Shown: positions 47,001 to 58,426, counted from the stretch's first letter. The stretch is 64,000 nt of DNA from Brachypterus glaber (GCA_958510825.1 OY294052.1:7895816-7959815); one strand, 5' to 3'. Numbers and translations: made by a program. Notes: generated by a model not told the origin, from the sequence alone.

Positions 47001-50000
47001 AATTAAATTCTCAACTCGTGTATTAAGTGATTTTGTTCACTTAATACACTAGTTAAGAAAATAACAATTTTTTTAATATTTTTTTTCAAAATTATAAAAA
47101 TCGTTTTCAATAAAAAAAGAAGTTTTTGTTGAAAAAAAAAATATTTTTTTTTCAACTTCCCTTTCCACTTTAAGGATCCCCAGTTGAAATAATCAATGAA
47201 ATTAAAACATTCAGTGACATATATAAAGTGGGGGAGGAGGGACACCAGCAATAACGCTTACCTTGTAGCGGTAATATAGCGAACAAACATCCTATTCCAA
47301 GAAAAGAAACCAAACCCAATCTATTATAAATTAAAACAGACGCATAAATAATAACAATAATTCCAGTCCACATGTCATTCACAGTCCATATATTCATTTC
47401 GAAAGCTGTTATATCCTTAGTAATTAGCGTTACAATATTACCCAAACTAATTTTACTCAAAGCAGATGGAGTAAGCTTCAAAGCTTTTCGGTAAATCAAT
47501 GCCGAAAAAGAGGTGCGCACTTTTAGTGCAAATTTTTGCAGTGCTAACACGTAATTGTGAAAATAGATTCCTCTAAGAGCAGCCATTCCTATAATTGTTC
47601 CTCCGTATTTCCAAGCATCATATATCGTCATTTCTGAGTCTTTTTTGAAATAATGAATCAGGCTTTCTAAAGCGTCTGCAGATACCGCCCTGAAAATTTT
47701 AAGAATTATAACGATAAACAAACAAAAAATTACTTAACCATTAGGAAAAGGTTCATAAACACATGGGGCTTTGCATGGACAATAGAAATTACAGAGACTA
47801 TTTTAACAGCTTATAATCACGGGTCTGATCGAAGTAGCCTTTACCGGGGGCATGCCAAAATTAGAACTTTAAAAAACTCTTTTGTAGTGAAGTGGATTTT
47901 TTACTATTAAATATTTTTCTACTAATGTAGTGATGTCGAATTCTTCACTAATTTAGTGATGTGGTATATAATTCGGTTATAGCCGAGCAGTTAATTATAA
48001 TTTTTATTATAACTTACTCAGTTAGGTTGGCCATACAATCTTCTGTCATATTTAAAGTATACCCGAGCGGAGAATATACTTAACCACTTATCACTTTATT
48101 CGGGAGCGGGTATTCTAGGAGACGGCGCTTAGGAAACAGATAAAACGATTTCTTCTTAACTTAAGAATAATATATTAAATAAATGTGAATAAATTCTTCA
48201 AGAACATGAAAGATCAATTCTTACTTCTAAGTCCTATTTCTATGCAAAGCCCTTAAATTCTAATTTCTATTATGTAATAGTTTTCCATTAAATACTTCTA
48301 AATTAAAACATTCTATGTTTGAAATCCCAACTATTCGCAATCATTTTCAAATCCCAATTTATTGTCCACATTTTGCTTAGTGTATATTAAAACTGGTTCG
48401 TATAAGTCATTTAAATAAGTTTACAAAATATTTTTCAAAGTTAAATAATATTCGTCAAAATTTCTATCAGTGTTCATACTAACAGTATTTATAAGTGTCC
48501 AATTATTTTTATGTCTGATAAAACGAGTCTCAAAATTTTTCTAAGTTTAAAAACTATTTTTTAATTCAAGAATAAATCTCAAAATTAATTCTCACAGAAA
48601 CTACATTTTCACTTTTGAATTTGACATAGTGACACCCTGAATAAAACTGAAAAATTATAAATCTTTTCATGAGTTTATATACCCAATAAGAAGGTCACTA
48701 GTTAAATTTATTTGACAATGCTATTAGCGCAAAATATCTACAAAGATACCGCGCATATTTAATTACCCCGACAAAAGAGTTTCAGTCTCATCAATTTGCA
48801 AGCTAATTGCTATTTCTGACATCTGAAACGATCATTTTGACCATAAATTAAATTTGTATAAACAATTAAGATTACTAGACAACTTTTAAGTTATACCGAC
48901 AAGAATTACCGAGGAGGGGTCCGAACAAACGTAGGTCAAACCGAACTCTGCCGATTCGTGAAGCCCCACCACATTTGCGCTCCTATTAAAGAAATATTAT
49001 TTTAAAAATCCCAACACCATATAAAATATGCGGATCATAACACTTTTTTTAAGCAAATAGACACTTTAAACTATTGTTCACCAAGCGGAATGTCATGTCG
49101 ACGCTGTTAATACTCAGTGAGTCACTTGGTCATGGTCCATGACTCATATTTTTTTTTTTTTGAGAATTGTTTCCCTTTTAAAAAAACGAATAATTAATAA
49201 AAAAAACAATATTTTTGTATTATTCGTTTTTTGAAAAGAGAAACAATGTTCAAAAAAAAAAAAAAATTAAGTCCTTCTCCATGTCATGGACCATGACACT
49301 GAGTATTAGCAGCGTCGACATGACATTCCGCTTGGTGAACTCGATGAGTGGGCTTATACCAAGCTAAAGGAGCAATGGAGGGCGGTTGACGGTTGCCGGC
49401 AAGCTAGGGACTTCCTGGCTGGCCCTAGCAAATCAAAGAACGACTGGTTGCTGGAAAAAGGAAGAACTGCCTGTCCTCACGGGCCACTGCAAGCTAAGGA
49501 AGCACCTGGCAACAATCCGAATTCTAGAGTCCGCTATGCCCAGAGTGCGGAGGGGATGAAACATCCTCTCATTACTTAGCCGAGTGTGTCAGATACGACA
49601 GGATCAGGTTGCAAGTCTTTGAAACTCAAAGACTCAACCAAGAGGAACTATGAGATCTCCCCTGGGCTAATATCCTGACCTTTATTGAAAGGACGGGCAG
49701 GTTCAGGACTCAAATTAGTAAATGGCTGGGATTGCCTGGGGTGACAAAAAGGGCCAGAAATGGCCTAGTTGTCCGGCTTTGGCCAACCCAAAAATTTACT
49801 ACTAGAGGAAAGTCGCCTAATTTCGGATACCATTTACAATGTATTCAGTATTTAATACTCGGTATTACTTTTTGATATTTTTTTATATAACCAGATACAA
49901 CTTATTATAGCGAACCATGATTTATTATAAAAGCAATTTTATTACAGTTTATTTTTTCCAAAAAACACGGTTAAAAAAATGAGCGCATTTTTGTGCATTT

Positions 50001-52712
50001 GAAAAAGGGCTCCTAATTTCGGACATATCCGAAAATTTTTTTTCAAGAGTAGATCTAGATCCCATTGCTTATGTTTCTTGTTATTCCTTCACATTTAAGA
50101 CGTAATTTGATCATTAAGCGATTTTCTATGAAATACTATAGGAACTATAATTTTAGATTCCCAATTTCGAATATCTTAGTATCTTAGGTAATTTTCGTTT
50201 TTTCAAAATTGTTTATCTTAGTTTGTTGTATCATTATAAAAATAATAATTAATGGTTGGTTATCCTGAATAATAATTACCTTGCGGATATCCGAAATTGG
50301 GAATCAAATGCACAAAAATGGTCTATCCGAAATTAGGCAACTTTCTGCTTTTTAGATTAGAAATTTGTAGAATGTTTACTTAATTATGAATAGTGGATCA
50401 ACTTAAATAACATCATAACTTACCCAAGACAGAATCACGAACTTTTATAACGATTATTTATAAAATAAACAAGCATAATAATGCAACTGAGCACAAAACT
50501 GCCATTTGCAATATAAACGATTTGTGCTGTCTATCCGAAATTAGGCAACTTTCTGCTTTTTAGATTAGAAATTTGTAGAATGTTTGCTTAATTATGAATA
50601 GTGGATCAACTTAAATAACATCATAACTTACCCAAGACAGAATCACGAACTTTTATAACGATTATTTATAAAATAAACAAGCATAATAATGCAACTGAGC
50701 ACAAAACTGCCATTTGCAATATAAACGATTTGTGCTGCCATTTAAAGGGGAGAAGCTCTACCGTTATCATATTACAGGACGGATTTAGTTTGACTTTTGG
50801 CTTCACATAAAAGTAGGTTTCTGTTTACCTTTGCAGACAGTATCTTAAATACACTACTATCCGAAATTTGGAAACCATCCGAAATTAGGCGCATTTCCTC
50901 TACTACTACTTGAAAAAAGAGTTTTTTTTAATTCTAATTTTTGCATGCCCCCGGTAATGGCTACTTCGATCCGACCCGTGCTTATAATAGACCAATCAAA
51001 TCCCTTTATTTTTTGTCAGGACAAGAAACCGTGTTGCCTAGTGTATCCTACGTGGTGTTCTATAGATTCTGTTTTTATTTTAATAATATTAAACATATAA
51101 ACAAATGTACTGTACATTATATACCTGAGCGAAGTTTAAAGCTCAGCCAAAATTCATGACAGCAAAAAATGTTTGTGTGCTATATATTTTTTGTAACTTT
51201 CTTACCTAGATAATATAATTTAGTTCATAATAGATAACTTACAGCATGATGCACTGCCATACTAGTTGAATAAGTCCTAGTAAAACGTACTCTTTAGCAA
51301 ATCTTTTAAAAAGCAAATTATACACTGTTGGATGGCTCATTTTCTCATTATGCCTTTTCCACTTCGCTTCCAATTTATCCCCACATTTTTGAGATTCACA
51401 ACTATTGATAACTTCATATAAATTTTCTTCTTCTAGGTCCTTTTTCAGCGCTTTTCTAATCATACCACTTGTATAACTAAAATTTCATATTTTGGTTACT
51501 AGTTGATTGTATAGTATAGAAACGGATAATTTAAAAACGATTCACCCCAAATAACTCTTAAACTAAGCACAATATGAACATTCTAAATAATAGGCCAATT
51601 TGTTTTTTTTTTTTGACGGCGAAAATTAAGTTTATAATTTTGGGGGTTGTTACTTTAACCCCCTGAACTTTCACCATCCACCCCAAACACCTCGCAAACC
51701 AAGCACACTATGAAAATACTAAATAATAGGACAAATAGTTTTTGTTGAGGGGGAAAATTAGGGTTAAGTTTATAATTTTGGGGGTTGTTACTCTAACCCC
51801 CTGAACTTTCACCATCCACCCCAAACACCTCGCAAACCAAGCACACTATGAAAATACTAAATAACAGGAAAAATAGTTTTTGTTGAGGGGGAAAATTAGG
51901 GTTAAGTTTATAATTTTGGGGGTTGTTACTTTAACCCCCTGAACTTTCACGATCCACCCCAAACACCTCGCAAACCAAGCACACTATGAAAATACTAAAT
52001 AACAGGACAAATAGTTTTTGTTGAGGGGGAAATTAGGGTTAAGTTTTTAATTTTGGGGGCTGTTACTTTAACCCCCTGAACTTTCACGATCCACCCCAAA
52101 CACCTCGCAAACCAAGCACGCTATGAAAATATTAAATAAGAGGACAAATAGTTTTTGTTGAGGGGGAAAATTAGGATTAGTTTATAATTTTGGGGGTTGT
52201 TACTTTAACCCCCTGAACTTTCACCATCCACCCCATTCACAACAATAGCTTAATATAAGCCTTAACTGTATTTTTATGTAAAAAAGGTATTCTTTTTAGG
52301 CTATTTAATTAAGGTATTGGAAGAATTGGAATTGAGTTAAAAATAAAACAGGGGTGGTTGGTAGCTAAAGCCTAAACGTTACAACCTGTATCAATAAAAC
52401 TGAAATTATTTATTTTTAAATATTAAATAAATTAAATATTTTTATGAATATTTTATAGAAATTATTTTGAAATAAAATCATCCACCCTTAAGTTAAGGGC
52501 TGGTATATTTAATTTTTGTTTTAACCAAAACATAGAATTTTTTAAGTCATTATAAATAACGATTGTGCTTAGTTTGCCAGGTATTTGAGGTGAACCTTTT
52601 TCAAATGATCACCCTGTACATTTGTATTTACTTACAAAAAAGTCAATATTGAGAATATATTAGCATTATCCCTAGGATTGGGCTTCTTTTTCTCTTTTTC
52701 GCAGTGATCCAT
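30290..52712 (-). CDS. ABCC4/MRP-like transporter, gene B (lethal(2)03659-like)
   Basis: Second complete ABCC exporter, 5' neighbour of gene A in the same orientation. Exons: 52636-52712, 51243-51476, 47262-47689, 43458-43614, 42065-43300, 39772-40105, 38271-38421, 36268-36498, 30290-31200. They sum to 3759 nt, giving 1252 residues plus stop. Lengths equal those of gene A except exon 5 (12 nt longer) and exon 9 (24 nt longer). It starts [20 protein letters not shown]. Features: [13 protein letters not shown]0 motif, TMD1, NBD1 with [14 protein letters not shown] and YLIDD, a Glu/Lys-rich linker of about 45 residues, TMD2 with [11 protein letters not shown] and [16 protein letters not shown]2 with [18 protein letters not shown] and IAHRL, end SGLLPTIQ. 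The gene spans 22 kb because its introns are full of transposons. A tandem satellite sits in intron 1. Confidence 0.93.
31270..32205. repeat. Repeat shared with gene C intron 8, with partial tandem duplication
   Basis: CTATAACTAGTATGGAATAG through GCAGTCGTAGAAAAACTATT, matching 59152-59870. In this copy a unit of about 210 bp (from CATGGTAAAATATAT) is duplicated, with a (TA)n tract of 69 bp (31940-32008) at the junction. Confidence 0.7.
32275..32525. repeat. Palindromic MITE in intron 8 of gene B
   Basis: AACTAAGTCAGAGCCTGTTT and AAACAGGCTCTGACTTAGTT; arms of about 100 bp with TTTTAAGACGGAC near the centre. Confidence 0.7.
32612..33225. mobile_element. MITE related to family 1
   Basis: Arms TTTAAGGGGTGATTCTACAT and ATGTAGAATCTCCCCCTC. 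Internal direct duplicate TTACACAGAAAAAAGTTT..GGACAAAAA at about 32685 and 32941. Confidence 0.5.
34346..35017. mobile_element. MITE family 2, copy 2 (right end lost)
   Basis: TA then CAGAGCGGTCTAAAAGTC; the right arm stops at GATATCTCAACT and runs straight into a family 1 fragment at about 35020. Intron 8 of gene B. Confidence 0.65.
35020..35550. mobile_element. MITE family 1, truncated, inverted
   Basis: Begins AAAGTTGGTCCGGAAATGAT and reads the family in the opposite sense to the copy at 37255, ending near CTTAAAGGGTACCAGAGTTA. Confidence 0.65.
35565..35935. repeat. Degenerate 111-bp tandem repeat
   Basis: AAAATCGGTATCTGGGG-type block at about 35571, 35621, 35732 and 35843; the last three are 111 bp apart. 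Each unit also has TCAAAATGGCGG and a GTGTCATT-like block. Intron 8 of gene B. Confidence 0.55.
37255..37989. mobile_element. MITE family 1, full copy
   Basis: Ends ACAGGGTGTAAAAAAGTCGC and CGACTCTGTTACACCCTGT, so this copy keeps both terminal repeats well. Intron 7 of gene B (about 1.8 kb here, only 60 bp in gene A). Confidence 0.75.
38485..38600. repeat. MITE family 1, end fragment
   Basis: TTAGGGCTCATTTCCGGACC..GGGACTTTTTTCATATTTTT, one arm only. Confidence 0.55.
38627..39370. mobile_element. MITE with ACCGGGTGTTTCAG ends
   Basis: TACCGGGTGTTTCAGAAAGG and CCTTCCTGAAACACCCGGTA; inner arms hold TTGTCAATTTTGACAGG-like palindromic parts. Intron 6 of gene B. Confidence 0.7.
39503..39765. mobile_element. 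Inverted-repeat insertion at a splice donor
   Basis: CGAACTAATAACTCTTCTCT..TAGAATAGGCAT at 39505-39537 mirrors ATGCCTATTCTAGAAAGAAG..TTCGTT at 39727-39762. The right arm ends about 6 bp from the 5' splice site of gene B intron 6. Confidence 0.6.
40143..40490. repeat. Dispersed repeat in intron 5 of gene B
   Basis: Contains the palindromic core GCGAGGCGTCAGCCAAGCAG and GACATTTACAAGAAAATAAT; see related copies at 19590 and 29670. Confidence 0.6.
41017..41718. mobile_element. MITE family 2, copy 3
   Basis: 702 bp like copy 1, ends CAGAGCGTGTCAAAAGTC and GACTTTTGACACGCTGTG, TA on both sides. More diverged from copies 1 and 2. Intron 5 of gene B. Confidence 0.7.
42065..43300 (-). CDS. Gene B exon 5: end of TMD1, NBD1, linker
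   Basis: Same design as gene A exon 5. Motifs are [29 protein letters not shown] and MVTQN (Gln codon 42454-42456). The linker is longer and strongly acidic ([17 protein letters not shown]). Intron 4 before it is only 157 bp; in gene A the same intron is about 2 kb. Confidence 0.93.
45726..45876. repeat. Perfect 55-bp inverted repeat (hairpin)
   Basis: Arms 45726-45780 and 45822-45876 match at all 55 positions (for example TGAAATCTTCTTAATAGAAC and its exact complement). The 41-nt centre is mostly poly(A). Confidence 0.8.
46213..46480. mobile_element. MITE family 3, fragment
   Basis: TAGTATTATACGGTAGTTTC, CTGTCTGTCTGTCCGTC block and GTTATGGGG, as in the copies at 3742 and 25037. Confidence 0.55.
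47690..49080. other. Intron 2 of gene B, exon 3-proximal part
   Basis: No ORF or clear element; a short inverted motif TTCACTAATTTAGTGA lies near 47943. Nothing further recognised. Confidence 0.35.
49082..49340. mobile_element. MITE with 45-bp terminal inverted repeats
   Basis: TTCACCAAGCGGAATGTCAT and ATGACATTCCGCTTGGTGAA, with GTCGACGCTG/CAGCGTCGAC inside. The LINE fragment follows directly at the right end. Confidence 0.7.
49335..49790 (+). mobile_element. Decayed LINE 3' fragment (RNase H / C-terminal Cys motif)
   Basis: More GC-rich than its surroundings. One frame gives a piece with TGHC and KLRKHL; another gives [17 protein letters not shown], the Cys/His motif at the end of non-LTR retrotransposon ORF2 (R1/Jockey-like). 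A frame change between them and a TGA at about 49651 show decay. It lies in intron 2 of gene B, between two MITEs. Confidence 0.65.
49797..50908. mobile_element. Transposon with GCCTAATTTCGGA termini and a 208-bp duplication
   Basis: Left TACTAGAGGAAAGTCGCC, right the complement GGCGCATTTCCTCTACTA. Copies of TCCGAAATTAGG occur inside. 50321-50528 is repeated head-to-tail at 50529-50736, period 208, almost without change. Confidence 0.7.
51530..52240. repeat. Tandem array, 137-138 bp unit, about 5 copies
   Basis: TTTTGGGGGTTGTTACTTTA recurs at about 51641, 51779, 51917, 52054 and 52191 (steps 138, 138, 137, 137). Each unit has CACCCCAAACACCTCGCAAA and TTTTTGTTGAGGGGGAAA. It fills most of intron 1 of gene B. 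Confidence 0.85.
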
Positions 52713-54300
52713 GATTTTTAGTTATCACACATAAAAAAATTACCCGCTGTTGCGGAAAGAATCCGCCGAATTTAAAAAACTAAACAATTTTTAATACCAG
52801 TTGACTTTAATATATTATATCAAATATTTTTAAAATAGTTAAACAAACACTACTAAATGCATCGAAAGTTAATTAAAATTAAGTAAATAAAAGATAGCTA
52901 TTGTCTTTAATACTATTATAGTGATAATAATTCAATTTTTATTGTCTGTGTTACACATATATTTTTTAAAAATACAGATTATTTTGTTCTAAATACAAAT
53001 ATTTATTATTAAAAATCCAGAAAAAAATGAAAAATAACACTAGTTTACAATATTTTACTCTTTACTGAGAAAAAAAAACTAAACGATTGCTACATTGGTA
53101 CATTTAATTGCATTTTTTTCGAAAGCAGTTGGTTCTACTGTATTTACATAAAGAGTACCGTTTTTATGTATTTTTAATTAAAGAATTATATTTTATTGAC
53201 AAAATGTCAAAAATTCTACAAAGAAAGTTTGGAAAAAGAAGTGGCATCGCCCCCCCCCTGGTTAAAATTACCAAATAAAAAATACATAAAGGATGACTTT
53301 TATAAATGTAAAGGTATGTGCAAATAGTAATTATATACCAAGGTGGAGAAGACATTTTTTATAGCCGAGTGTATTAAATCCCGAGATACGAAGCAGCGAG
53401 GGATTTAAGAGTGCGAGGCTGTGTTCTCCACCGTGGTTTATATATTATTTTTTTCACTACTGGTGCATTCATTCATATTATTTAACATTTTTATATCAAT
53501 AATAAACTAAAATGTTTGCTGGATTTTAATTAACCGCGCAAAAACAAGTAGCCTTTGAAATCGCCATTTCTGAAAACAAATGAATAAATTGATTTATTCA
53601 CTGAAAGTTGACAGTTCTAGTGGGTGGCATTTTGATATTTTTTTAAATGTGTAGAAACATCGGTAAGTTGTTTATTTACTGAATAATATGTTATATTTTA
53701 TTATAATTAATTTATTTATAACGTTATCCATGCTCATTTTTTATCCAATGGCAAAATATTGTTGCATTTTGTCCATTAAAAATTATTAGCAATGACATGT
53801 CTTTGCAGTTCAAGGAAAATCAAGTAGCAGATATAAATTGTTTATAAAATTTACTCCCACTAGGAGAGAAAAAATTATTATTGCTATAGGTGAAGAAAAT
53901 TGATTTTACAGTCTGAAAACATGATAAATAATGATATGTTTTAAAGCTAGTAGTGGAATAAAATTGTTACTGTAGTTCATATGGTTCCATAGATATTAAA
54001 TCAAAACTTCTTTCCAGATGTACCAACCTCAATAGGAACTTTTTTTTCATATTTTTGGACCTAGAATCACCCCTTAAAAATTTGTACCTTATTTCTGAAT
54101 TGCCCTGTATATTATATAGGGTGTTTCAGAATATATAATATATTATAATAATTATTATAATTATAATTATAATCTACCTACAAACATTAAGACTAATTAT
54201 TAAAATTTGTTTATATTAAAGGAAGAGTTTTTTAATTAAAAAATATGTGTAAGAAGACAACAACAAAAAAGTTATTAAGATATAATATATATGATACAGG
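52713..54300. repeat. Region 5' of gene B
   Basis: No ORF. 53060-53300 resembles a worn family 1 interior. 53335-53440 is a palindromic MITE (CCAAGGTGGAGAA and TTCTCCACCGTGG). 54014-54115 is a family 1 end fragment. The gene B promoter should lie near 52713-53000, but no TATA box stands out in such AT-rich DNA. Confidence 0.45.
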
Positions 54301-54404
54301 GTGTCTCAACGAAGCCAAGTCGGTCGATAATATAGTAAAGCGTTCACTTTAGAGAAAAACTTTAATGGGAAAAGTTGTATGGTTTAAAAAAAGGCATATT
54401 TTAA

Positions 54405-54813
54405 AAATGTTTTAAAATATACAATTATGCAGCAGAGTCCGTTGCACCCTCCAAATACAACTTATACGCCATTTCAAATCACAGTGGTACCACGTATAGC
54501 GGACACTACACCGCCTATTGTAAACATCCCTATAATCATACGTGGCACGAATACAACGACTCTAGGGTATCTTCAATTTCACTAACATCCATCGTATCAG
54601 GGAATGCTTACATATTATTGTACGAACAAGAAAGTCAAAAATCATATACTTGAGTTTATTTATTTCTTTTTTTTTTACTTATTTGTTACTTTTATTTGTT
54701 ACTTGATTGTTAATTATTTTTTTTAAATTAATATGTATATTTCTATTAATTTTATTGTAAAATAAATAAAGGCACTTAGTGATTTTTAGTATAAACTAAA
54801 AAAAAAAAAAATA
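54405..54813 (+). pseudogene. 5'-truncated retrocopy of a USP2-like deubiquitinase 3' end
   Basis: An open frame from about 54405 to the TGA at 54651-54653 encodes KYNLYAISNHSGTTYSGHY, then TAYCK..WHEYNDSRV and AYILLYEQ. This is the C-terminal His/Asp box of ubiquitin-specific proteases of the USP2/USP21 type. The GHYTAY histidine and the NDSRV aspartate are present; the Cys box and the rest of the catalytic domain are absent. After the stop come about 110 nt of AT-rich 3' UTR, two overlapping AATAAA (54761-54770) and a run of 13 A (54798-54810) about 28 nt later. That layout is a reverse-transcribed, polyadenylated mRNA end. It lies in the B-C intergenic region on the strand opposite to the ABCC genes. 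A last exon of a real gene is less likely, since only a weak acceptor precedes it. Confidence 0.68.
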
Positions 54814-57460
54814 TACAGGATGGTCCTCTTAAGGTGGGTAACATCTGACTTATTTTTTTTTTTTTAGTGGAATGGTATGTTTTTTATTATGCCATCTTAT
54901 TTCTCATTAACATGTCAAATATTCTATTTAAACCAATAGATTATTTGATAGCCTCTGTAGGTTTTGTCAAAATATAATAACCCAAAGAGATTCTAAAGTT
55001 GAAAGTCTCAAACAATGCACACGTCAACAATTAGAATGCAACCATAATTACTAATAACACGGAAAGAAATTAGTGGGCTCTGCGCTATACATTATAAGAT
55101 ATTTGGTAACATTGGCAAATTATAGTGATTTAAGCTATAGATTATAAGGGACACAATAACTAATAATGTTAAAAATAAATTGGAAACGATTATATATATT
55201 ACAGACACGATTATATTTATTACAGGCACTATTATAAATTTACAGAAATTTTATTATATTATAAAAATTATTAGCACGGACAATAATTAAATCTATTTAA
55301 GCTATAAATGCCATACTATTTGTTATATTTTATTATTCACTAAACAATTAAAGTATTTCATATAAATTTTTACACTGACTGCCATAATTGTAAGAGAAAG
55401 CCTTGTATTTATATAATAAGCGATTATAATTTGCTTGGTATGTGTGTTATAGCGCTCCTAGCTATAATTTTTTTTTTCCGTGAAGTAGGGAAAAACTAAT
55501 TTGTAGGTAATTTAACATCAGCAACAGGATTGGTCAGATTAAATAGCTTCCTTTTTAATTAGCATTGAAGATTTATTTTAATTTTTTTTTCATATTTTCC
55601 AGAGGGTTTTTAATATACCCTCAAATTTCTGTACGCGAGTTCTGGGACAGGCTGTATAATAAGATATCTTGGCAAGTTTAATAACCTACATAGATTGATT
55701 GAATTTCCTACAAATTTAATAAGTTATTTATTTACTTAAAGTGTTGATATAAGTAATTTATTTTAACAATATTTCCATAATTAAAATGATTTATAATTAA
55801 TTTTTTTTCATAATTAATAATGATGGGTCAGTTATAAATAACCTGGAAAGTTACAATTGACATTCATTTTCCTCTTTGTAAATGGCTTTTTCTAGGAACT
55901 CAAAAATTTAAACCTTTGTTTACATTAAAACTGCAATGTAAACAAATATGTTAATGTTAACATGCTTGTTTACCCTCGTACTATTCTACACTCAGAAAAT
56001 TTCGTTGTATTTTTAATACTGAGGGTTATTTGTTAATCCATATTTTTTATTTATGTCGCCACCATTGGTATTTAATACTTTACTTGTGATATTAAATACT
56101 GCAATGTGTGTATTGTATACAAAATGTTGTCATACTAATATAACATAGAGACCGTGCTGGAACATTTGGATCCAACGCAACATGTTTTTAATAATACTGT
56201 AACATTTGGTAAATTATATCACAGATAGTTTGGTATACTTTAAGTTGTAGTTGTTGTGTTATACACTATACTTTAAAGTATAGTCCAAAATTTAAATGTT
56301 TATTTATCTTATCATAATATTTTTAATGTATGTGTTTATCTACACATAATAATATGTGTATCTATTTGTATTTAAGTATACACAACTCTGACGACCCTAT
56401 ATATAGTTTTAGAGATAGACGGGGGATTTTATCTTTATCTGTAAATTATTCTAACTCTAAATTAGGGTCCATCCCTTATTAACTTTTTCCAAAGCAAATT
56501 TCGTTATCATAATATTTATTTATATCTGAAACGCCTCTTGTAAAAGGTAAACAAATTTCGATTTAAATGTTTAATTTTTGGGGTTCAGCCCTGCTTGATT
56601 AAAATTAATTTCTAACATAATTTCAGTTTTGAAAAAAATCAAGTATGCCTTGGAAGTTTTCAAAAAACCTATTTTTCTTAGTGTAAAGTGCTTTTTATGT
56701 GACAAATACAACAAAAAGTTATTAAGAAAAGTTGTTAAGAATCAACATCTAGGCCCCTACACCAAATTTCAAAATCCTCGGTCAACTATGATTTTTCAAT
56801 TTTTTTTTAATTTCCCAACATATTAGCTTTTTTGTAACAGATATGTCAAAAAGTTATTCAGAAAAGTTGCTTGAAATCAAAATCTATGTCCCTATTCCAA
56901 ATTTCATAATCCTCGGCCAACTCTGAACTCACACATGTTCTTGTAATATTTCATTCCCAAATCAAAAAATTTTACTTTTATCAAAGTTGGCCGAGGATTT
57001 TGAAATTTGGGATACGGACCTAGATTTTGATTTCAAGCAACTTTTGTGAATAACTATTTGACGTACCTGTTACTAAAAAGCTACTTAGTTGGAAAATATA
57101 TATTTTTTTTTTGAAAAATCGTAGTTGGCCGTGGCTTTTGAAATTTGAATTTCAACAACTTTTCTTAATAACTTTTTGTTATATTTGCCACATAAAAGGC
57201 ACTTTACAGAAAAATAGGTTTTTTAAAAACTTCCAAAGCATACTTATTCAAAACTAAAATTATGTTACAAATTAATCTTACATCAAGTAGGGCTGAACTC
57301 CAAAAAATGAAAATTTAAATCGAGAATTTTTTACCTTTTACAAGAGTCGTTTCATCAATCCGGGGACACACTGTATATGTATTTAATAAATAGTACTATG
57401 TTTATGACTAGATAATATGAATTTTATAAGCAAGAAAAAATATGAAGTACTTTTAAAATA
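54814..57460. repeat. Region 3' of gene C: remnants and a long inverted repeat
   Basis: 55645-55680 is a family 1 end fragment (GCGAGTTCTGGGACAGGC). 56050-56190 is the inverted copy of the repeat at 10241. 56530-57370 is a long inverted repeat (AAGTATGCCTTGGAAGTTTT against AAAACTTCCAAAGCATACTT), with CTCGGCCAACT and its complement at the centre. No gene. Confidence 0.55.
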
Positions 57461-57466
57461 TTTATT
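57461..57466 (-). terminator. poly(A) signal, gene C
   Basis: AATAAA on the minus strand about 50 nt after the gene C stop codon. Confidence 0.5.
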
Positions 57467-57515
57467 CCTAAATTATATAAAAATTAAATAATATGCAAAA
57501 ATAAAAATAAATAAT

Positions 57516-58426
57516 CTATAACGACTCCAACAATCCAGAATGTTCAACCATTTTGTAAAAAAGTCCACTTTTATTTCTCAATAAGTTAGTTGGAGAGTCA
57601 TACTCAAAAATCTTTCCTTTATCTAGCACCATAATTTTATCGCATTCAATAACTGAATGCAATCTATGGGCAATTATTAATACTGTACAATTAGCAAAAT
57701 TGGTTTTGATGGTATCATGCAACAGGGCATCTGTTTCTGGATCCATATTAGCGGTCGCTTCATCCAGTACAACGATTTTATTCTTTCTGATAATCGCCCT
57801 AGCCAGGCAAATCAACTGTTTTTGACCGGAACTGAAATTCGTCCCATTATCAGAAATTACAAACTCCAAACTGGGAACCATTTCTTTGATATTAACTTTT
57901 CTCAAAGCATCCCATATATCGTTGTCAGAATATGTTCCCATTGGATCAATATTTGATCTCATAGTACCACTAAATAAGATTGGATCTTGAGGTATAATAG
58001 CTATACTCTGACGTAAAAAATCTAGAGCCAGATTTTTAATATCTACTCCATCAATTATTATAGATCCTTCTATTTTGTATAATCTGAACAAACTTGAAAT
58101 AATGGACGATTTTCCAGCTCCTGTTCTTCCTACTATGCCAATTTTTTCTTGTGGTTCAATAGCTACCGTTATATTTTTCAAAACTTTTTCGTTCGTATTG
58201 TCATAGGTTAATGAAACATTATTATATTTGATATCACCTTGTTTAGGCCAATTATCTAAGACTTGACCACCAAAATTTTCTAATTTTAACGAAGTATATT
58301 CCAATGCCCTTTCTACTGATGTCATTTGATTTTCTAGTTCAGCCCATTGGCGAACTCCCCACTGGACTGTACTCGCCAAATGAAAAACCTGTGTTAATGC
58401 TAAACCAACACTGCCAGCTGTTTCAT
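57516..58426 (-). CDS. Gene C exon 9: NBD2 and stop
   Basis: Starts [15 protein letters not shown] after ATTTTAG in phase 1, then a full NBD2 ([33 protein letters not shown]), ending SGLLESL-stop. AATAAA on this strand at 57461-57466. Confidence 0.94.

Larger units (their letters stand above)
43615..47261. other. Intron 3 of gene B
   Basis: Holds a 55-bp-stem hairpin (45726-45876) and a family 3 fragment (46213-46480). The remaining AT-rich DNA shows no gene; a possible palindrome TCAATA..TATTGA with GACCGTCGTC / GACAACGGTC lies at 45885-45935. Confidence 0.4.

Noticed and set aside
47003..47251. 82-residue Lys/Phe-rich ORF next to exon 3 of gene B
   Set aside because: Intronic poly(A/T) sequence downstream of a valid GTAAG donor; not conserved in gene A.
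51530..52240. CRISPR-like array
   Set aside because: Units are contiguous at 137-138 bp with no unique spacers and lie in a eukaryotic intron.
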